From positions 62,001 through 126,000 of the forward strand of contig NZ_SRUZ01000002.1 in NCBI RefSeq assembly GCF_004791165.1: a stretch of 64,000 nt of DNA, read 5' to 3'. Positions 16,437-31,212 of this stretch are shown one piece after another. The DNA comes from Mesorhizobium sp. M8A.F.Ca.ET.218.01.1.1. Its GTDB lineage: Bacteria; Pseudomonadota; Alphaproteobacteria; Rhizobiales; Rhizobiaceae. The notes beneath the pieces were generated by a model. It was not told the DNA's origin and made no database searches. It saw only the letters and a program-made list of their open reading frames with translations. The position numbers were made by a program, and so were the translations under genes. Positions within the stretch are counted from its first letter, which is position 1, and each line of letters begins with the position of its first letter.

Positions 16437-17789
16437 CTAAACCCGCTTGCGATAGACGGTATCGAGCCACACCGCGATGACCAGCACGGCGCCGACGACG
16501 ATGCTCTGCAGCGGCGAGTCGACGCCGAGCAGCACCATGCCCGACTGCAGCGACTGCATCAGCAATGCGCCGAGCATGGCGCCGATGATCGTTCCCGAGC
16601 CGCCGGCAAGCGACGTGCCGCCGATGACGGCCGCGGCAATGACGAGCAGCTCGTCCAATGTGCCAAGCACATTGGTGGAGGAGTTCTGCCGGGCCGACGA
16701 AATGGCGGCTGCGATCGTGGCCAGCACGCCCATGATCATGAACACCTTCATGGTGATCCAGCGCGTGTTGATGCCGGCGAGATTGGCCGCTTCCGGATTG
16801 CCGCCGATGGCAAAGACATAACGGCCGAAACGGGTGCGGTTGGTGATGAAGGTCATGACCAGGCCGACGGCGACCGCCATCAGCACCGGTATTGCGATGC
16901 CGTGGGCGATGAACAGGCCGCCCTCGGGTACGGTGATGTTGTTGGCGGCCGCGTAGCGGTTCACGATGCCGATCGGCCATGGATAGGAGTTGGCCAGCCA
17001 GACCGCGCCCATGATGACGGCGCAGGTGACGGCGCCGAGCAGCGTCTCGGCCCAGACCGGCCGCAGCGGGAAGCGGAAGCGCTTGCGCTGCACGCGCCCG
17101 TTGAACAGCGCGAACACGACGGCCAGGCAGGCGACGATCCCCACGACCCAGCTCCAGGTGGCGCCGATCGATCCGGCCGGGCCGCCACCCATCAGCTGGA
17201 AGGTGGCGTCGAGCGGTGCCACCGTCTGGCCTGACGTGACCCACCAGGCGGCGCCGCGCCAGACCAGCAGGCCGCCCAGCGTGACGATGAAGGCCGGCAC
17301 TTCGAGATAGGCAATGACGAAGCCCTGGAAGGCGCCGATCAAAAGGCCGAGCGCCAGGCCGATGACCAGAGCCAGGACCCAGATCCATGGGTTGCCGAGT
17401 TCAAGCCCCACGAACCGAACCAGGAAATGCACCTGCGCAAAACCCATGACCATGCCGATCAGGCCCTCGGCGGAACCGACGGACAGATCGATGTTGCGCA
17501 TGACGATGACCAGCACCATGCCACAAGCCATGATGGCGACCGCGGACGTCTGCACCGACAGGTTCCACAGATTGCGCGGCGTGAGAAACGTGCGGCTGTC
17601 GAAATCGAGCGGATTGACGCCGAGACGCAGGCTCGAAATCACATGCAGCGCGACCCAGATCAGCAGCAGGGCGCCGATCATGCCGAGCATGCGGGTGTCG
17701 ATCTCGGTCGCCTTCAGGAACCGGGCGACCGCGCCGAGTTCCGAGGCGCGCGCGGTGTCGGCCTGCGGGTTGGACGTCGTATCGGTCAT
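16437..17789 (-). CDS. xylH: Sugar ABC transporter permease (xylose type)
   Basis: The 450-residue protein has about ten or more hydrophobic helices and the branched-chain/ribose-type permease signature ([57 protein letters not shown] [15 protein letters not shown]). It forms the inner-membrane channel for the importer. The ATG at 17789 has GGAGGAAATC upstream; an ATG four codons earlier is less likely. It lies between xylF and xylG in one transcription unit. Confidence 0.87.
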   Translation of the reverse strand: MTDTTSNPQADTARASELGAVARFLKATEIDTRMLGMIGALLLIWVALHVISSLRLGVNPLDFDSRTFLTPRNLWNLSVQTSAVAIMACGMVLVIVMRNIDLSVGSAEGLIGMVMGFAQVHFLVRFVGLELGNPWIWVLALVIGLALGLLIGAFQGFVIAYLEVPAFIVTLGGLLVWRGAAWWVTSGQTVAPLDATFQLMGGGPAGSIGATWSWVVGIVACLAVVFALFNGRVQRKRFRFPLRPVWAETLLGAVTCAVIMGAVWLANSYPWPIGIVNRYAAANNITVPEGGLFIAHGIAIPVLMAVAVGLVMTFITNRTRFGRYVFAIGGNPEAANLAGINTRWITMKVFMIMGVLATIAAAISSARQNSSTNVLGTLDELLVIAAAVIGGTSLAGGSGTIIGAMLGALLMQSLQSGMVLLGVDSPLQSIVVGAVLVIAVWLDTVYRKRV

Positions 17790-17930
17790 GATTTCCTCCA
17801 ACCGGCTGGCCGTCTACGCGGATGCCGAAGCCAGCCTAGAAGCTATCCGCGTGATGCGGAAACACAAATCTTTTTGAGAAAACGCCGCGGCTTTGGGCCG
17901 CGGCGCCTTCATTTCTTCAAGCGGTCAAAC

Positions 17931-18971
17931 TCAGTTGCAGGCCGCAACGCTGCCGGCGGCGATGCCCGCGCAGACTTCGTCCTTCTTGATCCAGCCGGCG
18001 TCGATGACGAGGTTGAGATTATCCTTGGTGATGGCGACCGGGGTCAGGAACAGCGACTTGACGGTGTTGCCGCCAGGCGTCGTGAAGTCCTTCACGCCGG
18101 CGATGTCGGTCATCTTCTTGCCGTCGGCGAGCTGCGAGGCGATCTCGGCGGCGTTCTTGCCGAGTTCACGCGCGTCCTTCCACACCGACACGGTCTGGGT
18201 GCCGAGCGCGATGCGGTTGAGCGCGGCGTGGTCGCCGTCCTGGCCAGAGACCGGCACGGTGCCGGCGAGCCCCTGCGCCGTCAGCGCCGCGACGACGCCG
18301 CCGGCGGTGCCGTCATTGGCCGCGACCACCGCGTCGACCTTGTTGTCATTGGCGGTGAGGAACTGCTCCATGTTCTTCTGGGCGTTGGCGGGCAGCCAGC
18401 CGTCCGTATAGGCCTCGCCGACATTCTTGATCTTGCCCGAGTCGATGGCTTCCTTCAGCACTTCCATCGAGCCCGAGAACAGGAAGTCGGCATTCGGGTC
18501 GGCACCCGAGCCCTTGATGAAGACGTAGTTGCCTTCAGGCTTCACCTTGAACACTTCGCGGGCCTGCATGCGGCCGACTTCCTTGTTGTCGAAGGTCAGG
18601 TAGAAGACGTCCTTGTTTTCGATCAGGCGGTCATAGCCGACGACCGGAATGCCCTCGTCGAGCGCTTTCTGCACCGCCGGACCGATGGCCGAGGCATCCT
18701 GCGCCAGGATGATCAGCGAATTGGCGCCCTGCGAAATCAGGCTCTCGACATCGGTCAGCTGCTTGCCGGGATTGGACTGCGCATCGGCGGAAATGTACTT
18801 GTCGCCCGCGGCCTCGATCGCCTTCTTCATGGCGGCCTCGTCGGTCTTCCAGCGCTCTTCCTGGAAGTTGGACCAGGAAACGCCGATGACCTTGTCCTTC
18901 GCCTGCGCGACCGACACCAGTGTCAGCGACATGGCGACACCCGCCAGGATGGCGGCTGTGAATCTCTTCAT
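17931..18971 (-). CDS. xylF: D-xylose-binding periplasmic protein
   Basis: The 346-residue protein has a signal peptide ([24 protein letters not shown]) and a type I periplasmic binding fold. Segments closely follow E. coli Xyl[71 protein letters not shown] and [25 protein letters not shown]. The ATG at 18971 has GGGAGGATATC upstream, and the longer frame to 19154 adds non-signal sequence. It is first in the operon. The 264-base gap to the divergent ROK gene holds two palindromic operators, so sugar-responsive repression is likely. Confidence 0.9.
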   Translation of the reverse strand: MKRFTAAILAGVAMSLTLVSVAQAKDKVIGVSWSNFQEERWKTDEAAMKKAIEAAGDKYISADAQSNPGKQLTDVESLISQGANSLIILAQDASAIGPAVQKALDEGIPVVGYDRLIENKDVFYLTFDNKEVGRMQAREVFKVKPEGNYVFIKGSGADPNADFLFSGSMEVLKEAIDSGKIKNVGEAYTDGWLPANAQKNMEQFLTANDNKVDAVVAANDGTAGGVVAALTAQGLAGTVPVSGQDGDHAALNRIALGTQTVSVWKDARELGKNAAEIASQLADGKKMTDIAGVKDFTTPGGNTVKSLFLTPVAITKDNLNLVIDAGWIKKDEVCAGIAAGSVAACN

Positions 18972-19035
18972 GATATCCTCCCTGCGCCGCGTATGGCGCG
19001 ACCAAACTGGCCCGAAGGCCGGCACAAAGGCTCTA

Positions 19036-19056
19036 TTTTTTCGAGCCTCGAAAAAA
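19036..19056. promoter_or_regulatory. Operator 1, perfect palindrome upstream of xylF
   Basis: Half-site TTTTTTCGAG is repeated as its exact inverse around a central C at 19046. It lies 65 bases upstream of xylF, in the divergent region with the ROK repressor gene, which is the presumed binder. Confidence 0.75.
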
Positions 19057-19119
19057 CACTGGTCCATCACCGGAACACTGTCAACATCGATTCTGATGGA
19101 TTTTGAGGTGCCGGAAATT

Positions 19120-19140
19120 TTTTTTCGAGCCTCGCAATAA
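19120..19140. promoter_or_regulatory. Operator 2, imperfect copy
   Basis: The same TTTTTTCGAG half-site and CTCG core recur, with the right arm degraded to CTCGCAATAA. Centres of the two sites are 84 bases apart, about eight helical turns, which would suit looping by a ROK dimer or tetramer. Confidence 0.7.
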
Positions 19141-19235
19141 ATAAATGACAGCACCGGCCGCTTCTGCCAGTGTTTGACCCTGTTGCCGGAGGTATTCGAG
19201 GGGGATCAAGAACCGCGGCAACCGGGAGGGAAAGC

Positions 19236-20480
19236 ATGTCGGTGGGAATCCGCCACGACGATCTGCGCCGGCGCAACCGCGCAATGGTGATTGCAGCCGT
19301 GCGCCGGGATGGTCAGCCCTCGCGCACCGAGATCGCCGCCACCACTGGCCTCAGCCACTCGACCATATCGGCGATATCCGCCGACCTGATCGGCGAAGGT
19401 ATCCTGACCGAAGGAAAGCCGAACGAGGCCGGCTCACTCAAACGCGGCCGGCCGCAGGTTGGCCTCGGCCTCAACCCCGAGGCCGCGGCTGTGATGACCG
19501 TGGTGCTGTCGCTGAATTTCCTATCCGTCGCCGTCATCGATTATGCCGGCCAGGTGGTCGCCGAGGAGCAGCGCCGGCTGGACACGCTGACCATGTCGCG
19601 CGAGGCGCTGATCGGCGAATGCACGGCAATAGTGCGCCGCCGCATCGAGGACCCCGATCTCGATATCCGCAGTGTTGCCCGCATCGCGCTGGCGATCCAG
19701 GGCATCACCGACACCAAGGCGCGTGCCATGCTGTGGTCGCCGATCACGCCGCAGACGGACATTGCCTTCGCCGACATACTCGAAGCCGAATTCGGCATCC
19801 CCGCCACCATGGAGAACGACTGCAACATGATGGCGGTGGCGTTGCGCTGGCGCGACCCTCAACGCTACCGCGACGACTTCATCGCCATCCTGCTCTCGCA
19901 CGGCATCGGCATGGGCCTGGTGCTCAAGGGCGAACTGTTCACCGGCACCCATTCATCGGGCGGCGAATTCGGCCACATGATCCATCGCCCGGGCGGCGCG
20001 CTCTGCCGTTGCGGGCGGCGCGGCTGCGTCGAGGCCTATGCCGGCAACTATGCCATCTGGCGTAATGCCAGGCAGCTTGGCGAGGACGCCGAACCGGTCG
20101 CCGATGTCAGCGACGCGCAGATGCGGACACTCGCCGCGACGGCAAGGGAGAAAGACGGACCGGAGCGCGAAGCCTATCGCAAGGCGGGCGAGGCGCTGGG
20201 CTATGGGCTGGGCAGCCTGTTCGCGTTGATCGACCCGGCGCCGGTCGCCATGGTCGGTGTCAGTGCCGCCGCCTTCGATCTGATCGAGCCGGCCTTGCGC
20301 GAGGCCATCGCCCAGACCGCCGGCGGCCAGCATTCGGAATCGATTTCCTTCGACACCGAGCCGAACGAACTGCCGCTCATTCGCGAAGGCTGCGCCATGC
20401 GCGCCTTGACCTTCGTCGACCAGGAGATTTTCGCGCCGGGCGTGCAGGCGAGAGGCAGTGCTGGGAAGAGCGTCGCCTGA
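19236..20480 (+). CDS. ROK-family transcriptional repressor (XylR-like)
   Basis: The 414-residue protein has an N-terminal winged helix-turn-helix (about residues 15-65, RTEIAATTGLSHSTISAISADLIGEG), then a ROK sugar-kinase-like fold with the zinc motif CRCGRRGCVEAY and the sugar-site segment SSGGEFGHM. This is the repressor type (HTH plus ROK), not a sugar kinase. The ATG at 19236 has GGGAGGG upstream. Divergence from the xylose-type importer and the two shared palindromes suggest it represses xylF and itself until sugar binds. Confidence 0.87.
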   Translation: MSVGIRHDDLRRRNRAMVIAAVRRDGQPSRTEIAATTGLSHSTISAISADLIGEGILTEGKPNEAGSLKRGRPQVGLGLNPEAAAVMTVVLSLNFLSVAVIDYAGQVVAEEQRRLDTLTMSREALIGECTAIVRRRIEDPDLDIRSVARIALAIQGITDTKARAMLWSPITPQTDIAFADILEAEFGIPATMENDCNMMAVALRWRDPQRYRDDFIAILLSHGIGMGLVLKGELFTGTHSSGGEFGHMIHRPGGALCRCGRRGCVEAYAGNYAIWRNARQLGEDAEPVADVSDAQMRTLAATAREKDGPEREAYRKAGEALGYGLGSLFALIDPAPVAMVGVSAAAFDLIEPALREAIAQTAGGQHSESISFDTEPNELPLIREGCAMRALTFVDQEIFAPGVQARGSAGKSVA

Positions 20481-20538
20481 GCGAACGCTCCGGTGAATCA
20501 CCACCAATGCTGGAGGTTGGCCGAGCGCCCTCAAGGTC

Positions 20539-20718
20539 GTCATCCCTGGGCGGAGCAGCCGCGAAGCGGCGTCGCGGAGACCCTGGGATCCATGCCGTGA
20601 CCTCGATCGTAGAGTGCAACGGCGCAGAATTCTGCACCGCGGCGACGCGTCGAGGTCCCGGCATGGATCCTCGGGTCTGCGCCGCGTCGCTTCGCTCCTT
20701 GCTCCGCTCGTGGATGAC
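20539..20718. repeat. Large imperfect inverted repeat (intergenic palindromic element)
   Basis: The element begins GTCATCCCTGGGCGGAGC and ends with the inverse (CTCCGCTCGTGGATGAC). Arms of about 60 bases include matched CTGGGATCCATGCC and GGCATGGATCC segments. This resembles intergenic repeats common in Mesorhizobium genomes. It fills the gap between the ROK gene and phoB and may act as a transcriptional barrier. Confidence 0.75.
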
Positions 20719-20745
20719 GAAGTCAGGGGCGTAGCCGCCCTCGAC

Positions 20746-21435
20746 CTAGTCTTCCCTGATCGCGTAGCCCGCGCCGCGAATGGTGCGGATGACGTCGGGC
20801 ATGCGGCCATTGTTGACCGCCTTGCGCAGCCGGCCGACATGCACGTCCACCGTGCGCTCGTCGATATAGATCGTCTCGCCCCAGACATTGTCGAGCAACT
20901 GGCTGCGCGAGAACACCCGGCCGGGATGGCGCATCATGAATTCGAGCAGCCGGAACTCGGTCGGTCCGAGCCGGATTTCGCTCTTCTTGCGATAGACCCG
21001 GTGCGATTCACGGTCGAGCACGATGTCGCCGACCTTGAGCACGCTGGACAGCACTTCCGGCTTGGCGCGACGCAGCAGCGCCTTGACCCGGGCCATGAAT
21101 TCCGGCGTCGAGAACGGCTTGACCAGATAGTCGTCGGCACCGGTCGAAAGGCCACGCACGCGGTCGCTCTCCTCACCGCGCGCCGTCAGCATGATGATCG
21201 GCAACCTCTCGGTCTCGGGCCGCATTCGCAGGCGCCGACAGAGTTCGATGCCGGAAACAGCCGGCACCATCCAGTCGAGCACCAGGAGGTCGGGCACGTT
21301 CTCCTGGAGGCGGATCTCGGCTTCGTCGCCGCGCGTCACCACCTCGACCTGATAGCCTTCCGATTCCAGATTGTAGCGGAGGAGCACGCCGAGCGGCTCC
21401 TCGTCCTCCACCACCATGATGCGTGGCGCGATCAT
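20746..21435 (-). CDS. phoB: Phosphate regulon response regulator PhoB
   Basis: The 229-residue OmpR/PhoB-type regulator has a receiver domain at about residues 5-120 (VVEDEEPL, acceptor Asp in LLVLDWMVPAVSG, Lys in YLVKPFS). The winged helix is at about 130-227 (LGPTEFRLLEFMMRHPGRVFSR, RTVDVHVGRLRKA, IRGAGYAI). It binds Pho boxes when phosphorylated, and such boxes precede pstS in this cluster. It is last in pstSCAB-phoU-phoB, 18 bases after phoU, so phosphate starvation should raise its own level. Confidence 0.93.
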   Translation of the reverse strand: MIAPRIMVVEDEEPLGVLLRYNLESEGYQVEVVTRGDEAEIRLQENVPDLLVLDWMVPAVSGIELCRRLRMRPETERLPIIMLTARGEESDRVRGLSTGADDYLVKPFSTPEFMARVKALLRRAKPEVLSSVLKVGDIVLDRESHRVYRKKSEIRLGPTEFRLLEFMMRHPGRVFSRSQLLDNVWGETIYIDERTVDVHVGRLRKAVNNGRMPDVIRTIRGAGYAIRED

Positions 21436-21453
21436 TGGCAGATCATCCTATCG

Positions 21454-22161
21454 TCAAGCCGCCGGCGCCGACATCGCCGTCTCGTCCTGCTTCGGACGAT
21501 TGGCGGGCAGTTGCGTTCCGGTCAGCACATAATACGCATTCTCGGCGATGTTGGTCACATGGTCGCCGATGCGCTCGAGATTCTTGGCGCAGAACAAGAG
21601 ATGCGTGCAAGCCGTGATGTTGCGCGGATCCTCCATCATGTAGGTCAGCAGTTCGCGGAACACCGAGGTGTATTTGACGTCGATGCGTTCGTCGTCATTC
21701 CTGAGCTTGGCGAGGGCGGCGGCATCGCCGGCCGCATATTCCTCGACCACGCCCTGCACCTGGATCAGCACCAGCTGCGCCATGGAATCGATCGAGTGCG
21801 ACAGGTCGCGCGGCGTGGCGGTGAGGCCGACGGAACCGACACGCTTGGCGATGTTCTTGGCAAGGTCGCCGATGCGCTCGAGGTCGCCCGCCATGCGGAT
21901 CGAGCCGACGACATGACGCAGATCGTCGGCCATCGGCTGGCGCTTGGCGATCAGGGTGATGGCGCGGTCGTCGAGTTCGCGCTGGCGCGCATCCATGATG
22001 GCGTCGTCGGAGACGACGCGCTGTCCCAGCGCGTTGTCGGAATTCAGCAGAGCCTTGGTGGCGCCGCCGACCATCGTGCCGGCGAGATCGCCCATGTCGC
22101 TGATCAGCCTGCTGATCTGTCCGAGATCCTCATCGAAGGCTGCGACTGTGTGTTCGGCCAT
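21454..22161 (-). CDS. phoU: Phosphate signalling protein PhoU
   Basis: The 235-residue protein has two tandem three-helix PhoU repeats with the metal-binding-type motifs RMAGDLERIGDLAKNIAKR and CAKNLERIGDHVTNIAENA. PhoU couples Pst transport to the sensor kinase and dampens PhoB when phosphate is plentiful. The ATG at 22161 is preferred over the longer frame because homology starts with MAEHTVAAFDEDL. It lies between pstB and phoB in one operon. Confidence 0.93.
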   Translation of the reverse strand: MAEHTVAAFDEDLGQISRLISDMGDLAGTMVGGATKALLNSDNALGQRVVSDDAIMDARQRELDDRAITLIAKRQPMADDLRHVVGSIRMAGDLERIGDLAKNIAKRVGSVGLTATPRDLSHSIDSMAQLVLIQVQGVVEEYAAGDAAALAKLRNDDERIDVKYTSVFRELLTYMMEDPRNITACTHLLFCAKNLERIGDHVTNIAENAYYVLTGTQLPANRPKQDETAMSAPAA

Positions 22162-22186
22162 GATCCTGGTCCTCGTATGCGTGATA

Positions 22187-22990
22187 TCAGCCGAAGCGGC
22201 CGGTGATGTAGTCCTGCGTGCGCTTCTCACGAGGCGACGTGAAGATCTTCTCGGTCTTGTCGAATTCGACCAGTTCGCCCAGATACATGAACGCCGTCTG
22301 GCGCGACACGCGCGCCGCCTGCTGCATGTTGTGGGTGACGATGACGATCGTGTAGTCGGCTTGCAACTCGTCGATCAGTTCCTCGATCTTGGCGGTCGAC
22401 AGCGGATCGAGCGCCGAGGCCGGTTCGTCGAGCAGGATGACTTCCGGCTTCACCGCCACGGTGCGGGCGATGCAAAGACGCTGCTGCTGGCCGCCCGACA
22501 GGCTGAGGCCGCTGGCGTTGAGCTTGTCCTTGACCTCGGTCCACAATGCCGCGCGCTTCAGCGCCTGTTCGACACGGCCGTCCATCTCGGACTTGCTGAT
22601 CTTCTCGTAGAGACGGACGCCGAAAGCGATGTTCTCGTAGATCGACATCGGGAACGGCGTCGGCTTCTGGAACACCATGCCGATCTTGGTGCGCAGGAGA
22701 TTGAGATCCTGCGAGCGGTCGAGGATGTTCTGGCCGTCGAGCAGCACCTGGCCGTCGGCGCTCTGCTTCGGGTAGAGCTCGTAGATGCGGTTGAAGACGC
22801 GCAGCAGCGTCGACTTCCCGCAGCCCGACGGGCCGATGAAGGCGGTGACGCTGCGCTCGGGCAGCGACAGGCTGATATCCTTCAACGCCTTCGACTGGCC
22901 GTAGTAGAAGTTGAGGTTCTTGACCTCGATCTTGGCCTTATCCACGGCCACTTCGGGCGTGTTCAACTCGGTGGACAACATCGGTTTCAT
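22187..22990 (-). CDS. pstB: Phosphate ABC transporter ATP-binding protein PstB
   Basis: The 267-residue ATPase has Walker [13 protein letters not shown], the PstB-typical [20 protein letters not shown], signature [19 protein letters not shown], Walker [14 protein letters not shown] and H-loop [12 protein letters not shown]. The start at 22990 overlaps the pstA stop by four bases (ATGA), which argues for translational coupling and against the longer frame to 23089. It energises high-affinity phosphate import. Confidence 0.94.
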   Translation of the reverse strand: MKPMLSTELNTPEVAVDKAKIEVKNLNFYYGQSKALKDISLSLPERSVTAFIGPSGCGKSTLLRVFNRIYELYPKQSADGQVLLDGQNILDRSQDLNLLRTKIGMVFQKPTPFPMSIYENIAFGVRLYEKISKSEMDGRVEQALKRAALWTEVKDKLNASGLSLSGGQQQRLCIARTVAVKPEVILLDEPASALDPLSTAKIEELIDELQADYTIVIVTHNMQQAARVSRQTAFMYLGELVEFDKTEKIFTSPREKRTQDYITGRFG

Positions 22991-23838
22991 CTGTCCTCTC
23001 TGCGTCCGGTAAGGCTGCGGGCGAAAATGCTCAGGCCGAGAACCGTCAGGGTGATTATGAGTGCGCCGGTCCATGCCAGTTGCTGCCATTCCTCATAGGG
23101 GCTGAGAGCGAACTGGAAGATGGTGACAGGCAGGCTGGCCATCGGCGCGTTGAGATTGCTCGACCAGAACTGGTTGTTGAGCGCGGTGAAGAGCAGCGGC
23201 GCCGTCTCGCCGGAGATGCGGGCGATGGCGAGCAATATGCCGGTGACGATGCCGGAGAGCGCGGCGCGGTAAGCGACAGATTTGATGACCACCCAGCGCG
23301 GCGCGCCGATCGCGGTGCCGGCTTCACGCAGCGCGTTCGGCACCAGGTTGAGCATGTCCTCGGTGGTGCGCACCACGACCGGAATGACCAGGATGGCCAG
23401 CGCAACGGCGCCGGCAATGGCGGAGAAATGTCCCATCGGCCGCACCATCAGCTCGTAGACGAACAGGCCGATGATGATCGATGGCGCCGACAACAGGATA
23501 TCGTTGATGAAGCGCACGATGGTGGTGAGCTTGGAGAAGCGGCCGTATTCGGCCATGTAGGTACCGGCGAGCACGCCGATCGGCGTGCCGACGATCACGG
23601 CGATGATCGTCATCACCACGCTGCCGTAGATGGCATTGAGCAGGCCGCCGGCGTCGCCGGGCGGAGGCGTCATTTCGGTGAACACGGCCAGCGAGACGCC
23701 GGACAGGCCCTTGTAGAGCAGCGCGCCGAGGATAAGCGCCAGCCAGGCGAGGCCAATGCCGGCGGCGACGACGCACAGCGTCATCATCACGCCATTCTTG
23801 CGCTTGCGGCTTTGGTGAAGCGATGCGGCTGTCGACAT
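22987..23838 (-). CDS. pstA: Phosphate ABC transporter permease PstA
   Basis: The 283-residue inner-membrane protein has six predicted helices and the binding-protein-dependent permease loop ([43 protein letters not shown]). ISGETAPL is the typical PstA EAA-region ending. It pairs with PstC to form the channel. It follows pstC by three bases and overlaps pstB. Confidence 0.93.
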   Translation of the reverse strand: MSTAASLHQSRKRKNGVMMTLCVVAAGIGLAWLALILGALLYKGLSGVSLAVFTEMTPPPGDAGGLLNAIYGSVVMTIIAVIVGTPIGVLAGTYMAEYGRFSKLTTIVRFINDILLSAPSIIIGLFVYELMVRPMGHFSAIAGAVALAILVIPVVVRTTEDMLNLVPNALREAGTAIGAPRWVVIKSVAYRAALSGIVTGILLAIARISGETAPLLFTALNNQFWSSNLNAPMASLPVTIFQFALSPYEEWQQLAWTGALIITLTVLGLSIFARSLTGRREDR

Positions 23839-23841
23839 CGG

Positions 23842-24825
23842 TCAGGCTCCCGTACGGGCGTCGATGCGCATCAGCATGTAGCGTGCGATGGCAAGGATGA
23901 GGAAGGTGATGACGAACAGGATCAGGCCGAGCGCCACCAGCGAGGAGGTGTAGAGATCGCCAACGGCTTCGGTGAATTCGTTGGCGATGGTCGCCGAGAT
24001 CGTCGTGGCGGGCGCGAACAGCGAAGTCGAGATGCGGTGCGCGTTGCCGATGACGAAAGTGACGGCCATCGTTTCGCCGAGCGCACGGCCAAGGGCGAGC
24101 ATGACGCCGCCCATGATACCGATCCGGGTATAGGGAATGACCACGCGCCGCGTCACTTCCCAGGTCGTGCAACCGATGCCGTAGGCCGACTCTTTCAGCA
24201 CCGACGGCACCGTGTCGAACACGTCCTTGGTGATCGAGGTGATGAAAGGCAGGATCATGATGGCGAGGATCATCGCCGAGGTGAGCAGGCCGATACCATA
24301 GGGCGGGCCGGCAAACAGATTGTTGAGCCCGGGAACACCATGGAACAGCCAGATGATAAAGGGTTGCACCGTCGTCTGCAGGAACGGTGCCAGCACGAAC
24401 AGGCCCCAGATGCCGTAGATGATCGAGGGGATGCCGGCGAGCAGTTCGACCGCCATGCCAATCGGGCGCCGCAATGCGCGCGGGCAAAGTTCGGTGAGAA
24501 AGATCGCGATGCCAATGCCGAGCGGCACGGCAATCAGGATGGCGATGGCGGATGTGATGATGGTGCCGTAGATGGGCGCCAGCGCACCGAATTTCTCGGT
24601 CACCGGGTTCCAGCTTTCCGTGGTCAGAAAGGAGAAGCCGAAGGTCGAGAGCGCTTGCCAGGAACCGGCAAACAACGAGATGGCGACGCCGCCAAGCAGG
24701 ACCAGAACCAGGATCGCGGCGGCGCGGGTCGCCGCATGGAAGATCGTGTCCGTCAGCGCGAAACGTCTGACGATGGCATCGCGCGAGCCCTTGATGGCTG
24801 GCAAGGCTTCCTGGACAGCACTCAT
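23842..24825 (-). CDS. pstC: Phosphate ABC transporter permease PstC
   Basis: The 327-residue membrane protein has the PstC signature segments GIPSIIYGIWGLFVLAPFL, LKESAYGIGCTTWEVTRRVVIPYTRIGIMGGVMLALGRALGETMAVTFVIGN and a long N-terminal helix before the core. The permease EAA loop ending GRALGETMAV is diagnostic. It is separated from pstS by a 66-base gap that contains a strong hairpin, probably lowering membrane-component expression relative to PstS. Confidence 0.93.
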   Translation of the reverse strand: MSAVQEALPAIKGSRDAIVRRFALTDTIFHAATRAAAILVLVLLGGVAISLFAGSWQALSTFGFSFLTTESWNPVTEKFGALAPIYGTIITSAIAILIAVPLGIGIAIFLTELCPRALRRPIGMAVELLAGIPSIIYGIWGLFVLAPFLQTTVQPFIIWLFHGVPGLNNLFAGPPYGIGLLTSAMILAIMILPFITSITKDVFDTVPSVLKESAYGIGCTTWEVTRRVVIPYTRIGIMGGVMLALGRALGETMAVTFVIGNAHRISTSLFAPATTISATIANEFTEAVGDLYTSSLVALGLILFVITFLILAIARYMLMRIDARTGA

Positions 24826-24853
24826 GTCAAGCTCGGCTCTCTGTGTTGAGAAA

Positions 24854-24882
24854 AAGGAGCGCCGCGCAAAGCGGCGCTCCTT
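24854..24882 (-). terminator. Intra-operon hairpin after pstS
   Basis: A perfect 12-base stem (24854-24865 with 24871-24882) around a five-base loop is followed on the minus strand by a T run. It sits 10 bases past the pstS stop and before pstC, as expected for a partial terminator or RNA-stabilising stem that keeps PstS in excess. Confidence 0.8.
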
Positions 24883-24891
24883 CGGGTGATG

Positions 24892-25947
24892 TTACTCGCC
24901 AGCGTAGACCGGCTTGCCGCCGGCCTGGATGTCGGCCTTCCACGAAGCCTTGATCAGGTCGACGACGCTGTCGGGGATCGACACGTAGTCGAGCGCCTTG
25001 GCGGTTTCCTTGCCGTCCTTGTAGGCCCAGGCAAAGAACTTCAGCGCTTCGCCGGTGGCGGCGGCATCGTCCGGAGCCTTGTGGATCAGCACCCAGGTCG
25101 AGGCGGCGATCGGCCAGGTGGCGTCGCCGGGCTCGTTGGTGATGATGACGTTGAAGTTCTTGGCAGTCTTGAAGTCGGCATTCGAAGCGGCGGCGCCGAA
25201 GGACTCGAGCGACGGCTCGACGACCTTGCCGGCTGCATTCAGCATCTTGGAGTAGGACAGCTTGTTCTGCTTGGCATAGGCATATTCGACGTAGCCGATG
25301 CCGCCGTCGGTCTGCTTGACGGTGTTGGCAACGCCTTCGCTGCCCTTGGCGCCGACGCCGGTCGGCCATTCGACAGCCGTGTCCGAACCAACCTTGTCCT
25401 TCCAGTCGGGCGAGAGCTTCACGAGGTAGTCGGTGAAGTTGAAGGTGGTGCCCGAGCCGTCCGAACGATGCACGACGGCGATCGCGGTCGACGGCAGGGT
25501 GAGCGAGGGGTTCAGCGCCTTGATCGCGGCGTCATCCCAGGTGGTGATGGCGCCGAGATAGATCTGGGCCAGCGTCTTGCCGTCGAGGACGAGTTCGCCC
25601 GGCTTGATGCCCGTGAGGTTGACGATCGGCACGATGCCGCCCATCACCATCGGGAACTGCACGAGGCCGTTCTTTTCCAGATCGGCGTCGGACATCGGCT
25701 TGTCGGTGGCGCCGAAGGTCACGGTCTTGGCGATGACCTGCTTGATGCCGCCGCCCGAGCCGATCGACTGATAGTTGAGGCCGATGCCGGTGTCCTTCTT
25801 GTAGGTGTCGGCCCATTTGGCGAACACCGGATAGATGAAGGTCGAGCCGGCGCCGGAAAGGTCAGCTGCCATTGCTGCGGAAAGGGTGAGGGTGGACGCC
25901 GCAGCCATTGCAATCGCAACGGCCGCCGAGCGGATGAAATGTCTCAT
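24892..25947 (-). CDS. pstS: Phosphate-binding periplasmic protein PstS
   Basis: The 351-residue protein has a signal peptide (residues 1-28, ending AAMA) and a type II binding fold with the PstS phosphate-site motifs [34 protein letters not shown] and [16 protein letters not shown]. It delivers phosphate to PstCA in the periplasm. It heads the pst-pho operon, and a Pho-box promoter lies 75-106 bases upstream of the start codon. A hairpin follows the gene. Confidence 0.95.
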   Translation of the reverse strand: MRHFIRSAAVAIAMAAASTLTLSAAMAADLSGAGSTFIYPVFAKWADTYKKDTGIGLNYQSIGSGGGIKQVIAKTVTFGATDKPMSDADLEKNGLVQFPMVMGGIVPIVNLTGIKPGELVLDGKTLAQIYLGAITTWDDAAIKALNPSLTLPSTAIAVVHRSDGSGTTFNFTDYLVKLSPDWKDKVGSDTAVEWPTGVGAKGSEGVANTVKQTDGGIGYVEYAYAKQNKLSYSKMLNAAGKVVEPSLESFGAAASNADFKTAKNFNVIITNEPGDATWPIAASTWVLIHKAPDDAAATGEALKFFAWAYKDGKETAKALDYVSIPDSVVDLIKASWKADIQAGGKPVYAGE

Positions 25948-26021
25948 GTGGCCTGCTCCTGTTCGGAAGATGGTCTCTCGGCGCCATTTCCTCCGGCGCC
26001 CGCTGAGGCCAATAGCCTTCG

Positions 26022-26053
26022 ATTATAACAGTCGCATGACAGTTTCGTGTCAG
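26022..26053 (-). promoter_or_regulatory. Pho-box promoter of the pst-pho operon
   Basis: On the minus strand three 7-base repeats spaced by four bases read CTGACAC, CTGTCAT and CTGTTAT (26053 to 26025), close to the PhoB-box consensus with 11-base periodicity. A perfect TATAAT -10 (26027-26022) overlaps the third repeat. PhoB should replace -35 recognition here. The rest of the 25948-26478 gap shows no gene or clear element. Confidence 0.82.
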
Positions 26054-26478
26054 CCCGGTAACGCGTCGCCCGCACCGGGAAAGGCGCTGATGCCCGGCGC
26101 TCGCGGCCCGGTCCGGGTTTACCGCCGGAATCAGGGGCTTGAGCCGTCCGGCGGCTGGAATCACCCAGGATTCGACCGAGCTTTCCCACGTGAATAAAAT
26201 CCGGACGGGAGCGCGTTGCTCGCAGCCAGAGCGTGTCATGGCCGGGCCATCGCCAAAAACAGGTCCGTTGGGGTAGGTGACGCTGTTTCTTGCAGGCGGT
26301 CGCTGCTCCCGCCCGTAACCGAGAAGAGCGGAATTCGATTTTGCTATTGTTCCGGCTGGAGGCAGCCTTTGATATGGCGCGATCGCACCATAGTCACTGC
26401 ACGCAGGGGTTGCGGCAAATCCCCTGCTGATTCCCTTGATTTGCCTCGCCGGATCCTGAAATCCGGGCGACGGGGGTG

Positions 26479-31029
<4,551 letters not shown>

Positions 31030-31212
31030 GCTGTCCCCACCCCGAAAATCAAGGCCGAACCCTCCCTCCGCGGTTCGTCGGCGGAATGTGCCGCAGAAGC
31101 ATTAACGATCCGCTAACCTTAACGGCGCAACCGGCCTGTTCCTGCTGCGTTATTCCGTCCGGTTGTGGCGTGGAGCAAGGCCGCGCTATAAGCATGCGCA
31201 GGGGTGGTGCTA

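Noticed and set aside
17427..19106. 559-codon plus-strand frame opposite xylF
   Set aside because: Antisense shadow of xylF and the start of xylH; no ribosome binding site or domain.
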